A stretch of 64,000 nucleotides of DNA, taken from Oryzias latipes. Its lineage: Eukaryota; Chordata; Actinopteri; Beloniformes; Adrianichthyidae. The notes under the pieces were generated by a model that saw only the letters and a program-made list of their open reading frames with translations, was not told the DNA's origin and did not search any database. Where the stretch lies: NCBI RefSeq assembly GCF_002234675.1, contig NC_019859.2:28267973-28331972 (forward strand), written 5' to 3'. Numbering within the stretch: the stretch's first letter is position 1; every line of letters starts with the position of its first letter. Below are positions 11,801 through 48,346 of this stretch, one piece after another. The position numbers were made by a program, and so were the translations under genes.

Positions 11801-11844
11801 AGCGCCGGCATTTACCATCCACCTCAAGGCTGTCTGGATACTGA
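2606..11844 (+). CDS. tekt4: Tektin-4, 7 coding exons
   Basis: Coding exons are 2606-3133, 10075-10145, 10218-10361, 10435-10521, 10585-10720, 10789-10943 and 11631-11844, all with GT/AG borders and consistent phase, giving 444 residues (human tektin-4 is about 435). Tektins are coiled-coil filament proteins inside axonemal doublet microtubules of cilia and sperm flagella. The family nonapeptide appears as RPNMELCRD at residues 361-369. Other tektin-4-like stretches are TDNLNCRAKRPGPDLVQD at the end of exon 1, EMDWSDKQEAYN in exon 3 and FTQDNLLQAAQEE in exon 4; the C-terminus SLFIEGEKCMTQRR also fits tektin-4. The start is the ATG at 2606; the open frame runs upstream to 2549, but that codon is GTG. 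Exon 3 carries a short Gly/Ser/His-rich stretch (GGGHSNRSP) that I do not recall from mammals. The fourth exon to the stop lie within 1.4 kb, while intron 1 is 6.9 kb of transposons. Tektin-4 is favoured over other tektins by these peptides; an alignment was not possible. Confidence 0.93.
3505..3562. repeat. (GT)n microsatellite
   Basis: GT/GGGTGT repeat followed by a GA-rich run (3566-3595). Simple sequence inside the piggyBac element. Confidence 0.9.
3828..3995 (+). pseudogene. piggyBac transposase N-terminal remnant
   Basis: A 55-codon frame starts MANRLSAQRALELILEE and continues with an acidic Asp/Glu/Ser-rich tail ending in SEEDD and a TAG. Acidic N-termini of this type open piggyBac transposases. 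No DDD catalytic core follows, because the body is deleted and a SINE begins directly after the stop. The product is non-functional as a transposase; whether the peptide is made is unknown. Confidence 0.6.
3996..4280 (+). repeat. tRNA-derived SINE inserted in the piggyBac element
   Basis: The head GGCCGTGGAGCAGTGGTAGG and the B-box-like GGTTCAATTCC are tRNA-like. They are followed by GTCCTTGGGCAAGACACTGA, a body shared with the element at 9270, and by a TGTGTGAATG tract. The end near 4275 reads GTATACGCAATTTACCATTTAC. Confidence 0.8.
4914..5103 (+). mobile_element. Tc1/mariner-like 5' fragment
   Basis: It begins TACACTACATTACCAAAAGT, the inverted-repeat end of a fish Tc1-like family, and continues through the family's 5' region to AATTCCAGCGTGGAACTGTC. 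The rest of the element is absent here. A fragment of a Tc1 transposase 3' region lies at 8225-8440 in the same orientation and may be the other part of one element split by later insertions. Confidence 0.75.
5228..6940 (-). mobile_element. LINE with intact ORF1 and 3' UTR but no ORF2
   Basis: Read on the minus strand, this holds an ORF1 (6940 to 6203), a 0.7 kb spacer with a long A tract (5842-5871 on the plus strand as T), and a 3' UTR. The 3' UTR contains GGTGGGATTATATAAGTTCG and ends in a degenerate AAATCAAAATCAAAA microsatellite at about 5228. The same 3' end recurs at 18518-18850. No endonuclease or reverse transcriptase frame is visible, so ORF2 appears to have been deleted. Whether the ORF1 and 3' UTR come from one family is inferred from their contiguity. 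Confidence 0.65.
6203..6940 (-). CDS. LINE ORF1-like protein, 245 residues
   Basis: An uninterrupted frame starts MPPKKPQEYEELKKSLDIIQ. It has an N-terminal coiled coil (about residues 5-75), an Ala/Ser-rich linker (about 90-115) and a C-terminal region with EQQIHSFLTSKGISLDL, CHLLPRRKETDKPAILIRFV and NDHLTRRNAEISKHARLLRK. This arrangement is typical of ORF1 proteins of fish non-LTR retrotransposons, which bind RNA and chaperone the LINE RNP. The frame also stays open upstream to 7054, but the MPPKK start is preferred. It lies antisense in tekt4 intron 1. It is a transposon gene, not a host gene; the clade is not certain. Confidence 0.75.
   Translation of the reverse strand: MPPKKPQEYEELKKSLDIIQETLKSFMDQVSAKLTPLWEMMEEFRRFRAQNEQRENRVEILEKRLDDVKQQVRMNNVILTGVPIKPRAKLNAAGASTANASASVASSSNTEFGAASLEQQIHSFLTSKGISLDLNTIETCHLLPRRKETDKPAILIRFVNLKHKLALMNQRKNLRGSAVYLNDHLTRRNAEISKHARLLRKRKQIENTWVKGCRIHVKPLGPEDRSKVLVVNTMKDFEKCLITVV
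7298..7508 (+). mobile_element. piggyBac-type MITE family C, copy 1
   Basis: Starts ACCCGTGTGCTATCCTAGGC and ends AGATAGAACAAGGG, an imperfect inverted repeat. The internal text matches the better copy at 63549-63761 in the opposite orientation. The flanking TTAA is decayed here. Confidence 0.7.
7726..8124 (+). repeat. tRNA-like SINE with 14-bp target-site duplication
   Basis: It starts GGGCTGCACGGTGGCGCAGT. GGTTCAAGTCCCGGC forms a B-box-like motif, and it ends in an AATGAATGAATGAAA tail. AGATTCGGTCAGCA occurs at 7712-7725 and again at 8125-8138, a perfect 14-base duplication typical of LINE-mediated insertion. A second copy is at 30410-30755. An open frame across it (7744-8115) is not a gene. 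Confidence 0.88.
8225..8440 (+). pseudogene. Tc1-like transposase 3' fragment
   Basis: Translation of 8250-8440 contains ILDNSMLLTLWEQFGPGPFL, then QHDCAPVYTARS and LDWPTQGPDLS. These correspond to the second catalytic Asp region (QHDxAPxH) and the SPDLNP region of Tc1 transposases. The third acidic residue and the C-terminus are lost after a poly-T disruption near 8440. A dead fragment in tekt4 intron 1. Confidence 0.75.
8521..8660. repeat. Degraded MITE family D fragment
   Basis: The text GCTACGTTCACACCGG...CGCTTCCAAGGAAAAGTC corresponds in reverse to 21530-21595 (TTCCATTGGAAGTTGCTTGA..CCAAGGCCGGTGTGAGC). It is a fragment of a MITE family also seen at 58100-58480 and 61240-61800. Confidence 0.5.
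8958..9068. mobile_element. Miniature remnant of MITE family E
   Basis: CCATTGACTATTTAGACTGG at one end and CCAGTTCTTCTATACAGTAAATGG at the other form an inverted pair about 110 bases apart. They resemble the ends of the family at 24860-25392. Confidence 0.45.
9268..9560 (+). repeat. tRNA-derived SINE, second copy of the 3996 type
   Basis: GGCAGCTGTAGAGGTAGAGCAG is the head, followed by GTCCTTGGGCAAGACACTGA and a TGTGTGAATG tract with a G-rich interruption. The end CCCCATTTACCATTTG matches the 4260 copy. Confidence 0.75.
9561..10074. other. End of tekt4 intron 1, nothing recognised
   Basis: AT-rich intronic sequence. The final part holds the branch/polypyrimidine region before the acceptor at 10073-10074. 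Confidence 0.5.
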
Positions 11845-13490
11845 ACCTCCGATGGAACAATGACAGCTTTCCAGATATGGAGTATTTCTGTATACACTTT
11901 TTTTCTCCATGTGACATCTTCCTCTGTTTTTCAATCACACTTCAGTCCATGAGTAAGACAGATGCCCCCAGAGGCAGAGTAAAGCACAGATTATTTGTGT
12001 GTCTTCACTTCTGTGCGGGGACAACAAGACGAGACTTCATTTCTTACTGAGGTTTGTTTTTCTTTTTGTCAGATAAATGTAGAATCAAATATATGTGATC
12101 TTATCTTTAGTTTTTATGGCTGCCCAGGAGTTGCCCTCAGAGGCTTTACTTGCCCATCATGACATGTCCCTATCAGCTGTTTGTTGTGGTCGGGGCTAGA
12201 CAAAGTGACCACAAACGTCTCCGTCTAGTCGTGGTCCTTGTAGAAGGACCTCCAAAGTGGTTGACGGCACGTGAGATTTACAGTGTGTGTTTTGCTTTTC
12301 TATGACTTCTTTGATGACTTTTTATGTATTTCCTTTTGCAGTGACTTGAAGTTTTTTTGCTCAGCTTCTTTTATTTTATGTCTTTCCACTTTCTCATTTT
12401 CCCATTCATTTTTCTGATTTTAAACATTTAGTTCTGTTTCTCCAATATAACTTGTTTTTTTGCAAGATGCACACAGTCTCTCAAAAAGGACAATGTATAT
12501 TTTTCTTGATTTGTTGTGGTGTTTGGGAAAAAACATTTATCTGGGTGTTATGTGTGGCTTGGTTGCTGCGTTCATCTTGTGTTTCTTAGTGGTTCTTTGT
12601 ACTCATTCAGAGTCCTAACAGTCTGTGTGCAACAATAGATGCTGGTCTGTATGTTTGGGTTTCCTTAATACTGTTACTTTTTTTATGCTGCAGTTTCTTT
12701 TTTGTTGGATCTTCAAGTCCATAAAGGTTTTCTGTTTTGTTTCTAATTAACAGTCAGGTTTAGAAAAAGTAGTAATGGTCTGACATCCTTGCTGGAGGTG
12801 TTCTCCTGTGTTCGTGTCCTCCACCAGAGGGAGCTATTCTACATGATGTTACTCTGAGCTCCAAATCTACGAATAAGGAAGAAAAGGCCTAAACTAAAGT
12901 AAAGCAGGAAGATTTACTGATTGTTGTAAATTGTAAACTCATTCTTACTCATTAAATACATGAAATTAATCATCTGGATCAGTTCATTTTTGTTTTCATT
13001 GTTGGTCAACATCTACTAATCTTACTGGCATTTGTCTAATTTCTCGACAGTTTACCTAATTGAGAAAAGAAACACTAACAGCAGACTTATTACTGAAAAA
13101 GAAATTACATTTAAAATATATATGGTCTGTTCAGTTATACACAAACACATTTGACAAAAGAACATGTTGAAATTTTTCATACTCATGGGGGGTTTTATTC
13201 ACCAAAATGTCACCTGTTAATCAATGTGTCATATATATATATATATAGAATGCTAGAAGTCAAATTAACTGGAAATGAGAAAAACTGTACTAAGAACCAA
13301 AGGTTTTCCAGGGTGATGTAAGTGAGAATCTGCTCTTCCTCACGTGCGCTCAGGCCACCTTTCACTGTCTATTCTGAGACCGTAGCAGCTCAATGCACTG
13401 CCACGACTAAAGACGGGAAGCTGAACTGCAGACAAACGCAGTATTTATTTCATCACACCACTAAGTATGGGCAGGGTTAGTGCCAGCACT
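11845..13490. other. tekt4 3' region and intergenic spacer
   Basis: No open gene or known repeat was recognised. T-rich stretches fit a 3' UTR. The only possible poly(A) hexamer I saw is an ATTAAA variant at 12951-12956, too weak to define the transcript end. A short (AT)n lies near 13232-13246. Confidence 0.45.
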
Positions 13491-14205
13491 GCACATCTGT
13501 GTGTCTGTGTGTATGCTCATCTAGAAAATGTGTGTGTGTGTGCGCTTATCTAGAAAAGTGTATGTGTCTGTGTGAATTTGTGTGAGCATGCTCCTCTAGA
13601 AAAGTGTATGTCTCTGAGTGTGTGTGTGTGTGTGTGTGTATGTAGTTATTTGTGTTTATTTGTGTTTTTTGTGCGTTTGTGTGTGTGTGCATTTGTTATC
13701 TTCTGTCTGTGGATTTGTGTGCTGTTTGTGGTTTTGTGTATGTTCATTTGTTTTTCTATGTATGTGTCTTTCTGTTCATGATCGTGTCTGTGTTTTCTTG
13801 TCTGCCCAAAGGAATTTTGTGTGCGTGTCTGTTCAGTTTGTGTGCCTGTGTGTGCTTCTGTTTTTGTGTGTTTGACATCATGTGTCTGTGGGTCCTTGTG
13901 GTTTTTGTGTCATTTTGTGCATGTCCTATTGTCTTTTTATGCATCTTTGTGTTAAATTTTGTACCCGTGTGTCTGTGTGTGTGCATAGGTGTGTTTGAGA
14001 GTTTGTTTGTTTGACTCCGTGTCTCTTGGGTTATGTGTGTGATTTTTATTTTTGTTTCTGTGTGTGTGTCTGCATCTCTATCGGTTGGTCAATTTCTTTC
14101 TGTGTGTGTTTGTTTGTATGTGTCTGTCTGGGATTTTCTTTTTGTAAGTAGGCCTGCGTGTTTGTCTTTCTCTGTTTGTGTGTTTGTGTTGTTTTTCCTG
14201 AATTC
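13490..14205. repeat. Long degenerate GT-rich tract
   Basis: About 700 bases dominated by TGTGTG, TTTGTGTG and TGTGTCTG, with no exact period. Open frames on both strands here (Cys/Val/Phe-rich or His/Thr-rich) are composition artefacts. The tract ends about 250 bases before the putative loxl4 5' exon. Confidence 0.85.
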
Positions 14206-14439
14206 CCCTGCTCTTTCTTCATTTGAGACCAAACCAGCAAACAGTGGTTCTCTGTGTCTGCATGTGTCCAGTGTTGGTGGATTTCTTTGGTCGGCTCCTG
14301 TTCCAGCTCTGAAAGACGCCATGTGATTATAATGGAGAAATGTGACCAGAAAGGCGAAGTTAAAATAGAAACTAGGAGGGTTACATGAAGGAACTTTGAA
14401 GGAGGGGCAGAGAATGGGAGGGAGGAGGACAGCAGAGGC

Positions 14440-14498
14440 AGTCTCCTAGTTCTTCCTCTCCTTCTTCTCTCAAACATCTGGGTGACATCTGCAAGGAG
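14440..14498 (+). promoter_or_regulatory. loxl4: Putative loxl4 5' untranslated exon
   Basis: A pyrimidine-rich stretch ends GACATCTGCAAGGAG|GTGAGT, a near-consensus donor at 14499. The start codon lies just after an acceptor at 15010-15011, so an upstream noncoding exon is required; this is the best candidate. The exon start is unknown. Confidence 0.4.
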
Positions 14499-15012
14499 GT
14501 GAGTTCCACCTTTTCTCAAGCCTCTGTTTTTCTGATCTGTTCATACCTGGGGGAGGAGAGGACCACCCTCCCATGATTTTCATCAGTGCTGCTGGTTCCT
14601 CCTTTTTTTGTTAACCAGAGCATCAGTAACCTGGACCAGTTGTCTAGAAGGTAATTCTTCTCTACAAAGGTGTTAACTTCCTTTGTGTGAGTAGCCAGGG
14701 TTGGGGTTGGGGGGCGTCTTTCTTCTAGATTTGATGGAAGGGCTGCTTTTACTTTTGGTGGATGCTCTCTGAGCTCCTCACTTCTCCGTCAGGCTCCCCC
14801 CGTCCTTTCACGTGCCAGTGGAGCGCTCCATCATGGTTGGCAGAATAGACTGTAATTACAGTTTGGAGGGTGGGGGGTGGAATTTGGCAGTGTGTGATAT
14901 TTGGGATTTTTGTGGTCACACATTTTATTTGGGGTGTCCGTGTTTTCTTTCTACATTGACACTTATCCATCAGCCCTCCTTCACTCCTGGTTTGGCTTTT
15001 TCCTCCCCCAGG

Positions 15013-34723
<19,711 letters not shown>

Positions 34724-35041
34724 GGAGCCAGCACCACAATCCGGGAGCAGCAGGATGAAGCTCCTCACCATGCCTGAAACGTCACGGCGGGGGGAGGGAG
34801 GGACATAGCAGCATGCCAGTTAACAGGGAGGGTTGGGGGAAGACGTGAACCATTAGAACCTGAGACGTTCCTGTCAGCCTCCGTTCAGGTGTCGTAGAAG
34901 AAACCCAGTCAGAGCGGGCGGGAGTCTTCATTCAGAGTTGTTCCCAGAGCTGCAAACTAATGGTTAGAATGAACACCATCAAACCCAGAATCCCGCCTAA
35001 GGTTCTGGTTTGTCTTCTTTGGTGCTACTTTGCCTTCTTGG

Positions 35042-35250
35042 AATAAATCTACAATGTTTTGCTAATGTCATGTATAGTTTCATATTACCTCTGGATATTG
35101 TTCTTCAGGGCGATAATTTATGCAGAATATAATGTACTTTTCAGGTGAAACTTGTTTGTACTGTTTATAACTACTTCCACATTGTTGTTCTATGTGAGGG
35201 CGGGGGTAGAGGAGGGCTGGCGTAACAGAACTTGGTGAAGGTTGAATAAA
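35042..35250 (+). promoter_or_regulatory. loxl4: loxl4 poly(A) signals
   Basis: AATAAA at 35042-35047 and at 35245-35250 lie 0.3 and 0.5 kb after the loxl4 stop, giving a 3' UTR of roughly 340 or 540 bases. Which is used cannot be read from the sequence. Confidence 0.55.
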
Positions 35251-36740
35251 TGCTTGACAAACATTTTGCTTTTTTCTTTCTTTTTTCAAATTTAAAAACA
35301 TAAAAGCTATGTTTTAATGCCTAATTCAGGGTTGATTTTTATCGCTCAGAAAGCTGTTTTAGAGAAAAGTCTGAGGTTTTTAAGCCTGACATGAGACTGA
35401 AGTTGATTTTTAGTTTGCTCTGCCTCTGTTTGCAAGGGTTTCTGAAGGAAAATAACCATAGGAACAGCATACCTGCAGAGAAGCTCCACCAGCACATACT
35501 GTCCTTTTTGAACTTTTGCCTGGCCATGTTAGAATCTCTGTCTGCCAACCTACTGGCTAGAATTTGTTTGTGTGTGTATGGGGGGGGGGGGGGGGGGGGA
35601 TGAAACTTTATCAACAGTGTGGGAGGTTAACAAAGTCTGAAGGATACGATGAGATTTGCAAGCTCAAATTTAGCTTTTAATTTGATGGCAGTACGAGTAC
35701 CCTGGAGGCCCATGGGAGATGAGTGCGTGGTGGTGCTACAGACGTATCCCTGTAAGTCCCACCATCCCTGCATGGCATGCTCTTGCTTGTTTCATGGGAA
35801 TTTCCATTCTGTGCAATAGAGCCAGCAGCTCAGCCTTTGCCTCAATATTCTCCATTGCTGTGATGACATTCATCTCCAAAGACATTGAACTCAACCATGG
35901 AGTTTTGGGTCACTTTATTGCAACAAAGAGGATTGTAAGGTCATCAATTTCAACTCAACCTGTTATGACTCAACAAAGGTCGTCACCTCTTAGGCTGCCT
36001 CCCCACCCCGAGAAAACAACAACAAAAAATTGCTCACGTTAGTATTTGTGAGAACCCATTCCCCCAACCAAGAGCAGGCCTCTGCTGTAAGGATGGAAAC
36101 ATGTGACAGGCGATTATGTCAGATGAAAAAAAAAAGTTTAAGGACCAATGGCTAGGATTTGAGAATACCTAGTAACTGTCACTTCTGAATGGAAGAAGAG
36201 GAAACAGAGAGTCCGGTGCAAAGAGAAGGTAATGTTAGTAAGAGGGTGTTTCTGTGCTGTTTTTGAATGGACAACCAAAGACAGGCAGTGACTCAGGAGC
36301 AGTAACCATGTATTTTACAAGCTCAGGAGGGTTTGAGAGTTAGACCAGATAAGAAGCTGTGGGGATCAGGGTAATTGGGAGAGGAAAAAAACTCAGGAGA
36401 GGTCCTCCAACTCCAGGTCCAAAAAAAGGAAGAGGTCAGGCAGAACGGCAGAACATGGCAGTTTCTGTTCATTCTGCTCAAGGGTGGAGTCAGACACTAG
36501 ATCCACAGTTTTACTGATGGGTTTAAGGAGATTGGGTCGCAAAAAATGCTTTTGGGGTGTTTATTGATGGGTTCCAAGACTGTATGCATATTTGAATGAC
36601 AAACTGTATCAGTGTTCTCTGTTGAACTTTTGACGTGTGCAATAATTTGTTTTGATTCATCTTATGCTTATTTGGCCATTTGTCACAGGGAATACATATT
36701 ATATATCTATATAAAGAGAGAGAGAGAGAGAATATAGAAT
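35251..36740. other. Intergenic loxl4-r3hcc1l, part 1
   Basis: Has a 20-base G tract at 35580-35599. On the minus strand 35900-35700 there is open text with no recognised domain. A (GA)n lies near 36713-36730. No gene called. Confidence 0.4.
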
Positions 36741-36750
36741 ATATATATGT

Positions 36751-37577
36751 TTCTTTATTTTCTTGACTATGAAAATTGAAGGCTTCAAAACTGTGAATTA
36801 ACACATGTGGAATTATATACATAACAGGAAAGTGTGAAACAACTGAAAATATGTCATATTCTAGGTTCTTCATAATAACCACCTTTTGCTTTGATTACTG
36901 CTTTGCACACTCTTGGCATTCTCTTGATGAGCTTCTAGAGGTAGACACCTGAAATGGTCTTCCAACAGTCTTGAAGGAGTTCCCAGAGATGCTCAGCACT
37001 TGTTAGGATTTATTCCAAATTGAAGGCATGCTGAACCAGCATGCTGAACGGAATCTTGCAGCGGCATGCTATTCCGTCCGGTTTGCGTTTAGTTGGAGTA
37101 TCATTTATTTTTCAACAGGACAATGACCCCTCCGGGCTGTGTAAGGGCCATTTGACCAAGAAGGAGAGTGATGGGATGCTGCGCCAGATGACCTCCACAG
37201 TCACCGGACCTGAACCCAATAGAGATGGTTTGGGGTGAGCTGGACCGCAGAGTGAAGGGAAAAGGGCCAACAAGTGCTAAGCATTTCTGGGAACTCCTTC
37301 AAGACTGTTGGAAGACCATTTCAGGTGTCTACCTCTTGAAACTCATCAAGAGAATGCCAAGAGTGTGCAAAGCAGTAATCAAAGCAAAAGGTGGTGACTA
37401 TGAAGAACCTAGAATATGACATATTTTCAGTTGTTTCACACTTTTTTGCTATGTATATAACTCCACATGTGTTAATTCACAGTTTTGATGCCTTAAGTGT
37501 GACTACAATTACATAGTCATGAAAATAAAGAAAACTCTTTGAATGAGAAGCTGTGTCCAAACTTTTGGTCTGTACTT
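36751..37577 (+). mobile_element. Palindromic Tc1-like element remnant
   Basis: The left arm 36751-37006 and right arm 37268-37533 are near-identical inverted copies of a Tc1-like 3' region. The 260-base loop and right arm hold transposase pieces: QQDNDPSGL (second catalytic Asp region), a frame-shifted NPIEMVW (third acidic residue) and LLQDCWKTISGVYL. The terminal sequence CCAAACTTTTGGTCTGTAC at 37557-37577 is the family's inverted-repeat end. No intact reading frame remains. Confidence 0.8.
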
Positions 37578-37592
37578 TATATGTGTGTATAA

Positions 37593-37600
37593 ATATACAT

Positions 37601-37663
<63 letters not shown>
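37593..37663. repeat. (AC)n(AT)n microsatellite
   Basis: About 9 AC units followed by about 22 AT units, directly after the Tc1 terminus. Confidence 0.95.
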
Positions 37664-37667
<4 letters not shown>

Positions 37668-39520
37668 AAAGTTTGTTTAACACCACATGTTATTGGTTAG
37701 ATGGAAGGGTATTGCTTTAATGTGCTGCTAGGATACCCCCTCCATAACACACACCCTTAAACCTTTATAGTGGTGGGACGTTTGTAAACTCCTAATTTGC
37801 TCCATGACACAACTTAGAGCCTGCTTGGTGGTTCGTGTTTGTTGCTCTGACAGAGGCTTCTTGCAGGCTTGCATCCTCGTGAAGCCACAGTAAAGCTCAA
37901 GATGATGAGCCTGGTTGGGATCTCACACAAGGATGGTGAGCAGCAAAGCTGTGAGGTGGTCTGTGAATAGCTGTCAGTATATGTAACTAATTGACATTGG
38001 AGGTCTGTACTAATGTGATTATGGTGGACCATATCCAAAAGACCAGGACCTGCCCAGATTCTCCTCAGAGTTCAGAGATTAAACATTATTTCATGATGTG
38101 CTGAGGATTCACCTGCTCACACCAGGCTTAAAGGTGATTCATCTGACCCATACACGACTGTATCATCAAATTATGGGTCACTAGATCAGATCAAAGGTTA
38201 CACGGTAGGTCAAAGGTGAGCAGACCAAAAGTTAGTGGATACCCAGAGATGCATTCGAGTTTATCTGAAAGTGTCCTTCATCTAAGGTCAGGTTTAGCAT
38301 CACAGTGTTGATTCTGTGCTACTCTGGATTGCCATGATGTGGATCTGCGTTCAGAGCTGTAGTGCAGTAAGAACAACTGAAAAACGAAAGCATCAGCTGA
38401 TGTTTTTCACTTAAGTACCGTCTGCACACACAGCCACATCAGTATGTCAAGTCTCTGGATCCAGTTTTGATCATTCTCCCTGGTTTTATTGAATAAAACG
38501 TTTACAGGCTTTCACAACTCTTTTCCGGTCCTGACATCTCTAGTCCCAGTATCCCTTATGATGTCACAAGCTTCAGTATCAGGTGCTGCTGGCTGACAGG
38601 AAACATGGCTGATCAAGACCCCGTCCTTCTCTTGGTTAAGAAGTCAATTTTGTTTTTTTTCTACTCTGATTGTACTTTAACAGCGGGTTAAAATACAGAG
38701 GTTCTACAACGTCTAAGAGCTTGTTCTACACTGCATCACATTGTATCTGTGATGCTTTTTGGCCTGATTTTAAACTGAAATTATGTTTAAAAATGCTTTG
38801 TGTAGTTTATTCAGACGAATGGATGAAGAGACCGACACTTTATTCATACCTGGAGGGAAGTTCTTAAACTTCATTCCTATCAGGAGCTGCACAATTCACA
38901 TACAAACTACATTTCTCTCGGTGGTGGAGGAGTGTTGGGTATGGGCATGGTCAGATTAGATGATAATTAATAACGGCACCCGCAGACTTGTTTTTCCATC
39001 ATGCAGGCTGTGTCCTTAAAGAGTCTTTGAGACCCTTTTTGGTCCCAAAAAGCCTAGGGCAATTAGGTTCTAGTCTTCCTTTGATTTATGCAAAAAGCTT
39101 CTGAAGTTGTCATCCATTTTCCACACCAGTTGAAAGACCGCGAGCTCTCTGCCCGGTTGGGCAAGTACGACAAAGAGCATTTCATGAAGCTGCAACTGTC
39201 TCTCCGTCCTAAGTGTCCAGAGTGTCTCTCCACAAAGTTCCAACAGCTCACCTCTTCCTAAACATCTACAAAAAATGTGAATTGTAGTTTATCATTTCAG
39301 TATCTCCATCTTGCTTAGTTGAATGTGGCAAAAGTTGTAAACAGATCTGCAGTTTAGTATAAACTGTCAGACATTTTGGTTCAGGTCTGAAGGATTTACA
39401 CAAGTATAGGCACAAAACTGACGTAGGTGATCAGTTCCAATGAGTTCAGCACCACAGACAGCAACAACAGATTTTTCATTTTTTCAACCCAAAAACCCTC
39501 AGCACCCCCACGTGCCTCCA
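37664..39520. other. Intergenic loxl4-r3hcc1l, part 2
   Basis: No gene was recognised. One plus-strand open segment at 39133-39261 with a preceding acceptor-like site is described under findings. Confidence 0.35.
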
Positions 39521-39524
39521 AGGC

Positions 39525-39713
39525 ACGTTAACGTTGAGAGTTGGGTCATCTGGACCCAACTAGACAGTGCGCTGAACCTTTTTTCTTCAATGATTTGTGA
39601 TCTTCACTGGTGTCCATGGATTACATGAAATCTTCTCCACCTTTGTCCTGGTAGGGAGAACACATCAATGTAAGGGTGGGGTCATCTGGACCCCATAGGA
39701 TAGCACAAGGGAT
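39525..39713 (+). mobile_element. piggyBac-type MITE family C, copy 2
   Basis: GAGTTGGGTCATCTGGACCC through GGGGTCATCTGGACCCCATAGGATAGCACAAGGG matches 7298-7508. The left end is decayed (CGTGCCTCCAAGGCAC). The right flank ATTCAAATATAAAGGCAGG is shared in reverse with 45320. Confidence 0.75.
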
Positions 39714-41114
39714 ATTCAAATATAAAGGCAGGAAAAGTGTTCGCCAACTTTAAAAACCCACTCCCACATTAAAATGGAACATGTAGAAGTAAAGACTGAA
39801 GATTTTTTAAGGGTCTGAGGAAAACTTGTGAGAGGAGCCATTTTCCTTAAACACTTGAATTTTGTATGAAACTATTAAGAACAACTGATGTTTAATGCTT
39901 CAGGAATATGTCCAAACCCAGTTTCCAAAGCAGAAGGCAGCAAAGCCACAAATCATAAATAGCTCATTTTCTTCCCTCTTGGAGGCAAGAAGGATGTTTG
40001 TTTTGGAACCTCCATCGCTGTTAACTATCAAAGCTCAAAAAGGGAGTTATTTGCTAAAATAAGGAAGAGATGAATCACCATGTACACATGGTTCTGGAGT
40101 TCTGGGTTCTGGAGTGTAGAATCAAACCATGTTTTGGGCTCACTCTATGACAGATGTCCTTATAAGGTCATAGGTTAAAATCGTTTTATTAGGTCAAGTT
40201 TATCCAGAACAAAAAAACGTTTAAGAATTCAGAAGTGAAGCTTTCATCTTCCTGCCTTTCAAGACAAAATTACCCCGAGAACAAGTGATAAAATGAACAA
40301 ATAAAATGTTCCATCTGAAAAATATTTATCGTTTATATAAACACAGTTTGTACTAAAGTGACTGTTCACAAATTGTTTTTTTTATCAATCACATTTACAC
40401 CTTTTCCTTAAGTTTGTTGAAGCATCAAGAAAAAATACATGGAAACCTCTTAACACTCAATTTGTGCATTTTCATGTTTGTCATTAAAATCCTCTTTAAA
40501 CTATTAAAAAATGATGAATTTAGAGCAGAAATGGTGTTTTTGTGGCATCGTTTCAACATTTCATGTAGATTTCAGTCCTTCTGTTTGTTGTGAAGTGTGC
40601 TGATCAAGGCAAACATCTGCAGGCCATGAAGGGGCCACACCAAGGAACCTCAGCGTTTCTGTGTGCACTTGCTCATACACCCCGAGGGGGGAGGACAAGC
40701 ACCCTCTGCAAGGAACGCTGCATGAAGAGCTGGCTGCTGAATGTTGAAGACGACGATGAAGGAACCTCAACACCTTTGAATTTGGACAAGAGGACTTTTG
40801 GGACAATCTCTCAATAAGGAACCAAACCATCAGAACCCTCAGAGACTTGGCTTTGCTGACCTTTGAACCCATCAAGCTGGAGCTGATCAACCATTGTGGG
40901 GTTGCCTAGGCGATGGGATGCTAAAACACAGCAAATGAAGCCAGAGTCTATGACTGACGATGCGTCTAAGTGTATGTTAAACGTGATGTTGCAGCTTTCA
41001 CATCAGATTCAGCCTCTGCGTAGAGGGATGGGGAAGGAAGGTGACCTCTGTTCACGCTGGTGGAGAAGAGAAGTGAGAAAAAAGGAAACGTCCTCTGCTG
41101 CTGCAGTGAGGTCT
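39714..41114. other. 3' flank of r3hcc1l
   Basis: Probably includes the r3hcc1l 3' UTR on the minus strand. A minus-strand AATAAA (TTTATT on plus, 40185-40190) is the nearest hexamer I found. No other gene was recognised. Confidence 0.35.
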
Positions 41115-48076
<6,962 letters not shown>

Positions 48077-48346
48077 GGATGAAATGCTAGTAGAACATCT
48101 GCATAGGAAACACAGTCAAGGCGATGCTAGCTAAACAAGTTAACTGCTTTGCTCTCCTAAAAATTCGTCATCATTCATCACACATGAGTGTTTATGAAGA
48201 CCACGGATACATATTGCATCAAAACACAAATTATCCATGTAATAAACCCCGTGGATATTTAAAATGTTTCGTACCTGAGTTATATTTTCATTCTCGAGCT
48301 CTGTAGACAGATTCTCTTCGCGTCACCAACGAAGAACCCGGCTTAC

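Noticed and set aside
13572-14519. Several Cys/Val/Phe-rich plus frames and His/Thr-rich minus frames up to 157 codons
   Set aside because: They follow the GT-rich composition, have no domain content and no splice support.
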